Positions 7,202 through 13,685 of a DNA stretch of 13,687 bases are shown piece after piece (position 1 is the first letter of the stretch; every line of letters begins with the position of its first letter). The DNA is from Blastococcus sp. (GTDB lineage Bacteria; Actinomycetota; Actinomycetes; Mycobacteriales; Geodermatophilaceae). The translations under genes were made by a program, and so were the position numbers. Below the pieces are notes generated by a model, which searched no databases, had not been told where the DNA came from, and was given only the letters and a program-made list of their open reading frames with translations. Location of the stretch: assembly GCA_025963345.1 (NCBI GenBank), contig JAOPUS010000365.1, forward strand, positions 1 to 13,687, read 5' to 3'.

Positions 7202-7420
7202 TCAGCGGACCGCGGGGATCTCGCTGGTACTGGTCGTCGACACCGGCGACCATGCGTCGGGGTGCGGGCGGCCGGCGTCGGCGGCCCAGGTGGGGCCGTG
7301 CGCGGCAGCCGTGTTGCCGCGGGCCGTGGTCTGAGGACGGGCGCTCAGGCTGACGATCAGGGCGAGCAGGACGAACAGCCCGACCAGGACCCCGCCGATG
7401 ATCAGAAGCGTCGAGAGCAT
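7202..7420 (-). CDS. Small single-span membrane protein
   Basis: A 72-residue hypothetical protein. Residues 4-25 (LLIIGGVLVGLFVLLALIVS) form one clear transmembrane helix right after the start. A hydrophilic 45-residue tail rich in Thr, Ala, Pro and Ser follows, with two Trp residues and no recognisable motif. The ATG at 7420 was chosen over an upstream in-frame GTG (7525). It begins directly before the membrane segment, and a well-spaced -35/-10 promoter ends six bases before it, implying a leaderless mRNA. No Shine-Dalgarno is present. The gene is convergent with the phosphotriesterase remnant. The membrane helix is clear; function is unknown. Confidence 0.65.
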   Translation of the reverse strand: MLSTLLIIGGVLVGLFVLLALIVSLSARPQTTARGNTAAAHGPTWAADAGRPHPDAWSPVSTTSTSEIPAVR

Positions 7421-7455
7421 GTACAGAACGTAAGCGTGGGAACGTTCCGTGTCAC
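7421..7455 (-). promoter_or_regulatory. Sigma-70-type promoter, leaderless, with palindrome in spacer
   Basis: On the minus strand: -35 GTGACA (7450-7455, five of six matches to TTGACA), a 17-bp spacer, -10 TACGTT (7427-7432), then six bases to the ATG (7420-7418). The predicted +1 is therefore the A of the ATG. A perfect 10-bp palindrome GGAACGTTCC (7439-7448) occupies the spacer, where a bound repressor or activator would directly affect polymerase. GAACGT also occurs twice 14 bp apart (7426-7431 and 7440-7445). Promoter geometry is read directly; control by a regulator is inference. Confidence 0.6.
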
Positions 7456-7825
7456 GGGATGGAAGCGGGCAGATCTCGCCGAAGATCGCACTCTGGTTGC
7501 GCAGACTTCGCCGCTTGACCGGCACCAGCCGGGCCCGCTATCTCGGCACATGCCCACACCGGGCCGACTTCCGTCGCCGGGCGCTGAGCTGGCGGAGCAC
7601 CGCGCGGCCGTGCTCAGCCGAGGTCCCGGGAGGCGACCGCGGCCGGTCCGGCGTCCACGGCGTCCCCACGGGTCCGCCGCCGCCCCGGCCGCGCGTTCGT
7701 GGCGTTCCTCGTCCTCGCCCATACCCGGAGGGGCCGGAAAGGCGGTGACAGCCGGCGCGTGACGGTGGTTCGATCGTGCTGCGCGACAACCGTGCACGGG
7801 GGCCCGATCTGCGCGGGAGGTCCCC
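7456..7825. other. 370-bp intergenic region with candidate forward promoters
   Basis: No convincing gene is seen here. Two forward promoter-like arrangements exist. TTGACC (7515-7520)-18 bp-TATCTC (7539-7544) is followed six bases later by an ATG at 7550, opening a 70-codon Arg/Pro/Ser-rich frame to 7762 that looks like non-coding high-GC sequence. GTGACA (7745-7750)-18 bp-TTCGAT (7769-7774) would serve the membrane protein gene at 7826. The -10 boxes are weak in both. The region may include eroded coding DNA, but no family is recognisable. Confidence 0.35.
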
Positions 7826-8707
7826 ATGAATCCTGCTCCGCCCATCCTCCAGGCCCCGTCCGGCGCGCGGCCGCTGCTGTCGGCCATGCGGGTCCTCCTC
7901 GGCGCCTTCGCCGTCCTCACCGCCCTGGGCACCGGCGCGCTCTTCGTCCTGGCAGAGACCACCGAGAAGACGTTCGCGTGGACGATCCAGCCACCCCTGA
8001 CCGCTGCCTTCCTCGGCGCCGGTTACGGCGCCGGGTTCGTGCTGGTGGTGCTGTCCATGCGTGCGGGCAGGTGGGCCGACGTCCGGCTGCCGGTCCTGAC
8101 CATCTTCGTCTTCGTGGTCCTGACGCTCGTGGCCACGCTGGTGCACGTGAACAAGCTCCACTTCGACGGCGCCTTCGCCGCGCTCGGTCCGCTGGCGAAG
8201 GGGGCGGCCTGGTTCTGGTTCACGGTCTACGTGGTCCTGCCGGTGGCGATGCTCGTGCTGCTGGTGCTCCAGGAACGTGTGCCCGGCAGCGATCCACCGG
8301 CTCGGCATCCGGTACCGGTGGTCCTGCGCGCCGCACTCGGCGCGGAGTCGGCTGTCCTGCTGGTCGTCGGCGCGGCGCTGTACGTCGTCCCGACGACGAC
8401 GACCGCGCTGTGGCCGTGGGTGCTGACGCCGTTCACGGCGCGGGTCGTCGCGGCATGGCTGCTCGCCTTCGGGCTGGCCACGGCGCTGGCCGCACGCGCC
8501 GGTGACCTGGAGCGGCTCCGGACGGCGGCGATCGCCTACACGGTCTTCGGCGTGCTGGTGCTCGTCGCGGTGCTGCGGTTCCCCGGCACGGTGCAGTGGG
8601 GGAGGCCGATCGCCTGGATGTTCCTCGTCGTGACCGTCGCGGTCGTCCTGACCGGGGCCGCGGGCTGGCGCGCCGCGCCCGCCCCTGCCGGGCGAGCCCG
8701 TGGCTGA
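7826..8707 (+). CDS. Polytopic membrane protein, about eight transmembrane helices
   Basis: A 293-residue integral membrane protein of unknown function. Hydrophobic spans fall at about 22-43, 58-78, 87-107, 128-148, 166-188, 204-224, 232-251 and 261-280. Loops are short; the longest (about 150-165, RVPGSDPPARHP) is hydrophilic and sits between helices 4 and 5, suggesting a 4+4 arrangement. His/Asn are found at the end of helix 3 (VHVNKLHFDG). No catalytic motif or transporter signature was recognised, and there is no signal peptide. A good Shine-Dalgarno (GGGAGG, 7815-7820) lies five bases before the ATG. The stop overlaps the GTG start of the downstream flavoprotein by 8 bp, so the two are probably co-translated and may be functionally linked. 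Confidence 0.85.
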   Translation: MNPAPPILQAPSGARPLLSAMRVLLGAFAVLTALGTGALFVLAETTEKTFAWTIQPPLTAAFLGAGYGAGFVLVVLSMRAGRWADVRLPVLTIFVFVVLTLVATLVHVNKLHFDGAFAALGPLAKGAAWFWFTVYVVLPVAMLVLLVLQERVPGSDPPARHPVPVVLRAALGAESAVLLVVGAALYVVPTTTTALWPWVLTPFTARVVAAWLLAFGLATALAARAGDLERLRTAAIAYTVFGVLVLVAVLRFPGTVQWGRPIAWMFLVVTVAVVLTGAAGWRAAPAPAGRARG

Positions 8708-10475
8708 CGGACAACGGGCCGCGCTCGTCGTCGTCATCCGGGACGACCACTCCCGCGCCACCGTGACTGCCGAGCTCGACCGGCGGTACGGCCGCGACTA
8801 CGAGGTGGTCGGGTATGCCGGACCCGACGAGGCCGGGGAGCGACGGACCGGCTCGGGGCTGCCGGTGGCGGCATTGTTCGGGGGTCTGGGCACCGCCGAT
8901 CCCGACGGTCTTGCCGTCCTGCGGGCACTGCACCGCGACCACGCCGAGGCGATGGCGGTCGCGGTGGTCCGTTGGGGGGACTTCGACACCGCCCGGCCCA
9001 TCTTCGAGGCGCTCACCCTCGGCCAGCTCGACCGCTGGTTGTACGTGCCGGAGATCGTCGGCGACGAGGAGTTCCACCGATACGTCACCGAGATCCTCGA
9101 GGAGTGGTCGGCCCGGCAGGGTGGCGGGTTCGAGGCGGTGCGGATGATCGGCGACCGCTGGTCCGAACGCGCCCAGCACCTGCGGGACACGTTCACCCGT
9201 AACCGGATCCCGCTGGGCTTCTACGACGCCGACTCCACCGAGGCCCGCGCGATGCTGGACGGGCTGCATCTGGAGGACCCGCGGCTGCCGGTCGTCCAGC
9301 TGAGGTTCCGGCCGGAGCGACCGGTGTTGCAGGACCCGAGCGACCTCGACATCGCCGACGCATTCGGCCTGCTCACCCCGCTGAACGCGGCCGAGGTGTA
9401 CGACCTGGTCGTCGTCGGCTCCGGCCCAGCCGGGCTGGGCGCCAGCGTCTACGCCGCCTCGGAGGGCCTGAACACGCTGGTACTCGAACCCGAGGCGGTG
9501 GGCGGGCAGGCCGGGACCAGTTCGCTGATCCGCAACTACCCCGGCTTTCCGACGGGGATCAGCGGCAACCGCCTGACCTTCAGCGCCTACCAGCAGGCCT
9601 GGGCGTTCGGCAGCAGCTTCCACTTCATGCGCTCGGGGCAGGGCATCACCACCGCGGACGGCCTGCTGCGGCTGACCCTCAGCGACGGCGCCTCGGTCGT
9701 CAGCCGCGCCGTCGTCGTGGCCACCGGTGCCGCCTGGCGGAGGATCGGAGTTCCGGAGCTCGAGGCCCTCACCGGGCGAGGGGTCTTCTACGGCGCCGCG
9801 GTGAGCGAGGCGCCGGCCATGCGCGGGCGGCAGGTGTTCGTCGTCGGGGGTGGCAACTCCGCCGGGCAGGCCGCGGTCCACCTCTCCCGCTACGCGGACA
9901 AGGTCTCGGTGCTCATCCGCCGGGCCTCCCTCGCGGACACGATGTCGGACTACCTGATCCGCGAGCTGCAGGCGCTGCCGAACGTCGACATCCGGCCCCG
10001 CGTCCAGGTGGTGGGCGGCGCCGGCAGCGACTTCCTGGAGACGGTCACCGTCCGGGACCTCGACAGCGGGGTCGAGACGGCGGAGCAGGCCGTCCTCTTC
10101 GTGCTGATCGGCAGCGAGCCCCGCACCGACTGGGCAGGCGGTGCCCTCGCCCGGGACCGATGGGGCTTCCTGCTGACCGGAGCGCAGCTTCTGGACGACG
10201 ACGCCTCGCCCGCCTGGCCCCTGGAGCGGCCGCCTGCGCTGCTGGAGACCAGCACACCCGGCGTCTTCGCGGCCGGGGACGTGCGGGCCGGCTCGGTGAA
10301 ACGGGTCGCCTCGGCGGTGGCTGAGGGGGCGCTGGCCGTCACGCTCGTGCACGCCCATCTGGCCATGCTCACGCGGGCGCCGACCCGAGCATCTCCCGGC
10401 CGGGTGGAGCGGGAGGGGCACGCCCGATCACCCGATGGAGTTGCTCACGGGTTCGCGGTCGGAGGCGAGGGGTAG
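8700..10475 (+). CDS. Fused response-regulator-like/thioredoxin-reductase-like FAD oxidoreductase
   Basis: A 591-residue three-part protein. Residues about 5-137 have the length and layout of a receiver domain (acidic pair D15-D16), but the phosphoacceptor region reads VAALFGGLGTADPDG with no Asp at the expected site, and the conserved Lys is not evident. Residues about 143-225 resemble a thioredoxin/glutaredoxin-fold linker without cysteines. Residues about 233-560 are a thioredoxin-reductase-type flavoprotein: FAD motif VVVGSGPAG (237-245), ATG at 341-343, NAD(P)H motif VVGGGNSAG (381-389) and FAAGD at 523-527. The usual CxxC position reads GVFYGAAVSEA, and the whole protein has no cysteine. 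It should bind FAD and NAD(P)H but cannot do dithiol exchange. A 35-residue polar tail ends it. The GTG start overlaps the upstream membrane protein gene by 8 bp. Confidence 0.87.
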   Translation: MADGQRAALVVVIRDDHSRATVTAELDRRYGRDYEVVGYAGPDEAGERRTGSGLPVAALFGGLGTADPDGLAVLRALHRDHAEAMAVAVVRWGDFDTARPIFEALTLGQLDRWLYVPEIVGDEEFHRYVTEILEEWSARQGGGFEAVRMIGDRWSERAQHLRDTFTRNRIPLGFYDADSTEARAMLDGLHLEDPRLPVVQLRFRPERPVLQDPSDLDIADAFGLLTPLNAAEVYDLVVVGSGPAGLGASVYAASEGLNTLVLEPEAVGGQAGTSSLIRNYPGFPTGISGNRLTFSAYQQAWAFGSSFHFMRSGQGITTADGLLRLTLSDGASVVSRAVVVATGAAWRRIGVPELEALTGRGVFYGAAVSEAPAMRGRQVFVVGGGNSAGQAAVHLSRYADKVSVLIRRASLADTMSDYLIRELQALPNVDIRPRVQVVGGAGSDFLETVTVRDLDSGVETAEQAVLFVLIGSEPRTDWAGGALARDRWGFLLTGAQLLDDDASPAWPLERPPALLETSTPGVFAAGDVRAGSVKRVASAVAEGALAVTLVHAHLAMLTRAPTRASPGRVEREGHARSPDGVAHGFAVGGEG

Positions 10476-10539
10476 GGGGCAGTCGATCGGCTCGAAACGC
10501 GCGGCCGTTCGCCGGCCGACCGAGGAGCCGAACCACCGC

Positions 10540-11580
10540 GTGACAGCAGACTCCCCGCCCCCGCGGCGGCCCGACCTCCCGGGCGACCTGATCCGGGTGG
10601 CGACGATCCCGCACAGCGATCCCTATGTGGACGCCGTCCTACCTCCGGACGTCGTCCGCGTGGGGCCCGCCGGCGATCCCTCGCCGTGGCTGGACGTGGC
10701 GCATCTGGATGCTCACGCGGGTGAGGTCGACGTGCTGCACCTGCACACCGGCGACGCTCATGTGGCTGCGGTCGCCGGGCAGTGCTGGGCGGAGACGGTG
10801 CGCCGGCTCGGCCCGCCGCTCGTGGTGACCGTCCACCGGGTTCCGCCGTCGGGTCGGGCGGCCCCGAACGCGGTCGAGGCCCGGCACGAGGCCCATCTGG
10901 AGGCGGTCCTCGCGACGGCCGAAGTGGTGCTGACCCTGACCCCGGGCGCCGCGGACGAGATCGCCGACCGGTTCGGCCGCACGGCCATCGTCGTCTCCCA
11001 TCCCTCCGCTGCGGTCCCCGACCCCGATCTCGGTGCCGAGCGCGGCCTCGTCGGCCTGCGCCTGGGGCCGCCGACGGCCGGCGTCCCCGACGCCTGGGCG
11101 CTGGTGCGGGCGGCGCTGTCCGGCGCGGTCTCCGGCGGAGGCCGGCTGCGGGTGCTCACCGAGGACGAGCGGCACGTCGGCCGCGCCGTCCGCGACCTGG
11201 CGGCCCGCGGCGAGCTCGAACTCGTCGTCCACCCGCCCGCCGAGCGGCCCGCGCAGCTGCAGCAGCTGCACGTCGCCGTGCTCCCCGAGCCGTACGGGAC
11301 GCACTCCCGGGACCTCGAGGTCTGCCGTGATGTCGGCACCCTCGTCGTCGCGCCCACCTCCGGCTGGTCGGCCCAGCAGTGGTCGGAGGTCGTGTCCTAC
11401 GGAACCGATGCGGCCGGCCGGCTCGACCCGCTCTCGCTCACCGGGGCCGTGGCCGCAGCCCTGACCCGGCCGATGCCGCGACCGGCCGATCGCGACTGGC
11501 GCGACGAGCAGCGGGCCGCCGTCCAGCAGGTCCACGCCGCCGTCTACCGGCAGGTGGCAGCCGACCGTGCGTGGGCCTGA
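10540..11580 (+). CDS. GT4-like glycosyltransferase family protein
   Basis: A 346-residue protein with the two-lobed pattern of GT-B glycosyltransferases but compact. The N-terminal lobe has IRVATIPHSDPYV (18-30), VDVLHLHTGD (63-72), LVVTVHRVPP (94-103) and VVLTLTPGAADEIADRFG (129-146). The C-terminal lobe has RLRVLTEDERH (202-212), LELVVHPP (226-233) and PEPYGTHSRDLEVCRDVGT (249-267). The last matches the donor-binding region of related actinobacterial proteins (GTHS...E.C.D.GT), a variant of the GT4 E-x7-E site. Donor and acceptor are unknown; an envelope or secondary-metabolite sugar transfer is typical. Start choice: GTG 10540 has GAGGAG 12 bases upstream. An in-frame ATG at 10435 would add 35 poorly conserved residues and overlap the flavoprotein. 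The C-terminal lobe is short, so catalytic competence is not certain. Confidence 0.72.
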   Translation: MTADSPPPRRPDLPGDLIRVATIPHSDPYVDAVLPPDVVRVGPAGDPSPWLDVAHLDAHAGEVDVLHLHTGDAHVAAVAGQCWAETVRRLGPPLVVTVHRVPPSGRAAPNAVEARHEAHLEAVLATAEVVLTLTPGAADEIADRFGRTAIVVSHPSAAVPDPDLGAERGLVGLRLGPPTAGVPDAWALVRAALSGAVSGGGRLRVLTEDERHVGRAVRDLAARGELELVVHPPAERPAQLQQLHVAVLPEPYGTHSRDLEVCRDVGTLVVAPTSGWSAQQWSEVVSYGTDAAGRLDPLSLTGAVAAALTRPMPRPADRDWRDEQRAAVQQVHAAVYRQVAADRAWA

Positions 11581-11589
11581 CCGCAGGCA

Positions 11590-11618
11590 TTGACACCCTC
11601 CCGGGCGGACGCCAGTCT
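11590..11618 (+). promoter_or_regulatory. Promoter candidate with consensus -35 upstream of the 450-aa unknown gene
   Basis: A perfect -35 TTGACA (11590-11595) lies ten bases after the glycosyltransferase stop. At 17 bp spacing the -10 position reads CAGTCT (11613-11618), matching consensus only at A2 and T6. The ATG of the next gene is at 11651, with GAGAGGG (11636-11642) as its ribosome site. A good -35 with a poor -10 suggests an activator-dependent promoter or another sigma factor. Confidence 0.45.
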
Positions 11619-11650
11619 TCGCGTCTGATGCCGTCGAGAGGGCCCGCCGC

Positions 11651-13003
11651 ATGGTGCACTTCCGTCCACCCGGCCGGATCGGCGACTTCGCCCACTCCTC
11701 CCGTCCGGAGGAGCTGGCGGAGGGGTGGGACACGATCGTCGACTCGTGGTTCACGCGGGCCGCACAGAGCACCGACGGGCTGTTCTTCAACCCCGCGGCA
11801 CCGGATGCGCCGGTCGGCGAGCCCGTGCCCGTCGTCTGGGACGCCTTCCCCCTGGCCATCACCCACTGGTTCGACGGCCAGCCCGACGGCGACCGGCTGA
11901 CCTTCGAGGCCGCCGAGACCCTGCGGCCGCTGCGGTACTCCGGGCGGCCGCTGCGCGCCGTCCGCGACGGGCGGCTGGCCGAGGAGCTCGAGGTCTTCCA
12001 CCGCCAGCAGGACGAGTACTGCGAGTGGTTCGTCGAGCGCACCGACGGCGAGATCACGGACGTCTGGTTCACCAGCGAGGGCCCGGAGTACTGGGAGTTC
12101 CTGGCGTCGGGCACCGCGCCGTTCTTCGACGAGGGCGACCCCCGGCGCGACCTGACGCCGGGCGACCCCGAGCTGGTGCTGGCGCTCTACCGCGAGCACG
12201 TCAGCCCCGCGGTGGAGATGGCGGACCTGTTCTGGGCCCACGACGTGGCGGCGTTCACCGGCGATCGCTGGGTCTACGTCGCCTACGCCGGCGACTACAA
12301 CCGGCTCAACCGCTGGACGACGACGGACGGGCTGATGCACCTCACCCACCCCGCCAACACCCTGGCCGGGGTGGTGCGGGTCGCCGCCGCCGCCACGGTG
12401 CTGCGCACGGGGGCGTCGGACGCGGAGACGTTCGCCTGCTGTGCGGGGTTCGCCGAGGTGAACCGGTCCAGCGACCCGCTGATCGGCTTCGGCGTCAACC
12501 GGGCCGCCCGGGCGGGCCACGCGGTGGGGCTGGCAGACCCCCTCGGGCTCTACATCGCCGGGCTCACCACCGGCGTCCTCGACGATCCCTCGGTCTGGAC
12601 GGTGACGCGGGGGTCGGCCGAGGAGCAGATGGTCCTGCGCGCCCGGGTCGAGGTGCCGCCGGGCTCCCCGCTGGCCGTCGCCGGGGTCCCGCTGGAGTGG
12701 GGCGGGCAGCTCGCGCGGCACATCGGAATGGTCCTGGCCGGTCTGGTCGCGCCGCACGCCGGCGCCCCGCCGGGGGTGCGCGGGTGTGCGGTCGGCTGCT
12801 GCACGCACCCGGAGCGCCCGTCGTTCCGGGCGACGGTGCCGATCGGCGCGGACTGCGCCTCGGTGGACTGGCCCGCGCTGGAGCCCTTCCTGCCGGGATC
12901 CGGGGCCGGCCGCGACCTGGCCGGACTGCGCCACGGCTCCGATCCCGAGATGTCCGTCGGGCCGCGCCCGCCGCGCGGGACCGGTGGCGCCGGGCCCCGG
13001 TGA
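11651..13003 (+). CDS. Conserved-looking protein of unknown function with Cys/His motifs
   Basis: A 450-residue soluble protein that I cannot assign to a named family. It has no signal peptide or membrane span. Segments that look conserved in character are QDEYCEWFVER (120-130), WFTSEGPEYWEFL (139-151), YNRLNRW followed by GLMHLTHPANTL (227-238), FACCAGFAEVNRSSDP (261-276) and RGCAVGCCTHP (377-387). Seven cysteines include the pair C263-C264 and the cluster C379/C383/C384 next to H386; H230 and H233 form an H-x-x-H. Such residues could bind metal, but there is no canonical zinc-finger or iron-sulfur spacing. The C-terminal 25 residues are Gly/Pro/Arg-rich and probably disordered. The ATG has GAGAGGG eight bases upstream and a candidate promoter. 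Steady high GC3 along the frame supports real coding. Function is unknown. Confidence 0.8.
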   Translation: MVHFRPPGRIGDFAHSSRPEELAEGWDTIVDSWFTRAAQSTDGLFFNPAAPDAPVGEPVPVVWDAFPLAITHWFDGQPDGDRLTFEAAETLRPLRYSGRPLRAVRDGRLAEELEVFHRQQDEYCEWFVERTDGEITDVWFTSEGPEYWEFLASGTAPFFDEGDPRRDLTPGDPELVLALYREHVSPAVEMADLFWAHDVAAFTGDRWVYVAYAGDYNRLNRWTTTDGLMHLTHPANTLAGVVRVAAAATVLRTGASDAETFACCAGFAEVNRSSDPLIGFGVNRAARAGHAVGLADPLGLYIAGLTTGVLDDPSVWTVTRGSAEEQMVLRARVEVPPGSPLAVAGVPLEWGGQLARHIGMVLAGLVAPHAGAPPGVRGCAVGCCTHPERPSFRATVPIGADCASVDWPALEPFLPGSGAGRDLAGLRHGSDPEMSVGPRPPRGTGGAGPR

Positions 13004-13034
13004 GGCGCTCCGAGCCGTCGTCCGTGCCGTTGTT

Positions 13035-13065
13035 CGGCCCGGACTGCGACCTGGTCACCGGGCCG
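13035..13065 (+). terminator. Stem-loop downstream of the 450-aa unknown gene
   Basis: CGGCCCGG (13035-13042) and its complement CCGGGCCG (13058-13065) form a perfect 8-bp G/C stem with a 15-nt loop, 31 bp after the stop at 13003. There is no T-run. It could end the upstream transcript, but such stems occur by chance in DNA this rich in G and C. Confidence 0.35.
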
Positions 13066-13102
13066 GTCGTCACGGGTGCACCCGAGGAGCCCGTCCTCGC
13101 CC

Positions 13103-13576
13103 GTGGACGCCGTCCAGGGGGTGGTGCTGCACGAGGTGGGCGGCCCGGCCTTCGCCGTGGGCCTGTGGCCGCGGTCGGGCCTGCTGGGCGACCCGGTGGG
13201 GACCGACGGCGACCGGCGCGGCTGGGTGGTGGGCGGCAACGAGGAGTCCACTCCGCACGTGCTCGTCGTCCTCGGTCCGCAGACGGCCGAGGCGCTGGAC
13301 GGTGACCGCGAGCACTTCGGCTTCCGCGGCGGCATCTATGGCGAGGCCGTGCCCCCGGTGCGGGTGTCCGGCGACCCGGAGGTGGGGCGCGAGGCGCTGG
13401 CGGCCCTCCCGGAGGAACTGCGCACCGTGCCGGGAGCGCCGGCAGACCCCGACGGTGCGCGCTGTCCCCGGTTCGCGCACGTCCGGCGCGGACCTGAGCT
13501 GAATACGTGTGTGTGGGCAGGGGCGGGGTCGAACCGCCGACCTCTCGCTTTTCAGGCGAGCGCTCGTACCGACTGA
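13103..13576 (+). CDS. Hypothetical protein whose 3' end is antisense to tRNA-Phe
   Basis: A 157-codon frame from GTG 13103 to TGA 13574-13576. The first about 125 residues look like real protein: GVVLHEVGGPAFAVGLWP, RRGWVVGGNEESTPHVLVVLG, HFGFRGGIYGEAVPP and REALAALPEELR, with strong G/C third positions. No family was recognised. The final 21 codons (AGAGSNRRPLAFQASARTD region) are the complement of the minus-strand tRNA-Phe gene, a 63-nt overlap with no earlier in-frame stop. Either the protein ends in tRNA-antisense sequence or the native stop was lost. An out-of-frame TGA at about 13500 suggests a possible one-base change. GAGGAG (13084-13089) lies 13 bases before the GTG, rather far; an alternative GTG start at 13076 has no SD. 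Moderate confidence as a gene, low for the exact ends. Confidence 0.55.
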   Translation: MDAVQGVVLHEVGGPAFAVGLWPRSGLLGDPVGTDGDRRGWVVGGNEESTPHVLVVLGPQTAEALDGDREHFGFRGGIYGEAVPPVRVSGDPEVGREALAALPEELRTVPGAPADPDGARCPRFAHVRRGPELNTCVWAGAGSNRRPLAFQASARTD

Positions 13577-13587
13577 GCTACCTGCCC
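13514..13587 (-). tRNA. tRNA-Phe (anticodon GAA)
   Basis: A 74-nt cloverleaf. The acceptor GGGCAGG pairs with CCTGCCC and the discriminator is A. The D-stem is GCTC/GAGC. The anticodon stem CTCGC/GCGAG encloses loop CTGAAAA with anticodon GAA at 13553-13551. The variable region is AGGTC, and the T-arm is GGCGG-TTCGACC-CCGCC. All stems are perfectly paired. CCA is not encoded (ACACAC follows). It lies 24 bp downstream of tRNA-Asp on the same strand, so they are probably co-transcribed. Confidence 0.97.
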
Positions 13588-13611
13588 CGGCCGGTGACGA
13601 GCACCGGGCGG

Positions 13612-13685
13612 CGACCCTGACGGGACTCGAACCCGCGACCTCCGCCGTGACAGGGCGGCGCGCTAACCAACTGCGCTACAGGGCC
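13612..13685 (-). tRNA. tRNA-Asp (anticodon GTC)
   Basis: A 74-nt cloverleaf. The acceptor GGCCCTG pairs with CAGGGTC (one G-U), with discriminator G. The D-stem is GCGC/GCGC. The anticodon stem CCGCC/GGCGG encloses loop CTGTCAC, anticodon GTC. The T-arm is GCGGG-TTCGAGT-CCCGT. CCA is not encoded. It is complete, two bases from the window end. Actinobacteria often carry Glu-Asp-Phe in this order, so a tRNA-Glu may lie just outside. Confidence 0.97.

Noticed and set aside
10435..10539. Upstream ATG start for the glycosyltransferase-like gene
   Set aside because: The extra 35 residues are basic and low in complexity, with no ribosome site, and overlap the flavoprotein tail.
10639..12114. A 491-codon minus-strand open frame opposite the glycosyltransferase
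   Set aside because: Composition and lack of RBS or motif mark it as an antisense shadow.
11725..13305. A 526-codon plus-strand open frame overlapping the 450-aa gene
   Set aside because: Arg/Gly/Pro-rich translation with no motif; the other frame has ordered motifs, an RBS and a promoter.
13514..13685. tRNA genes as an integration site for a mobile element
   Set aside because: Both tRNAs are complete, with no duplicated 3' end or integrase gene in view.
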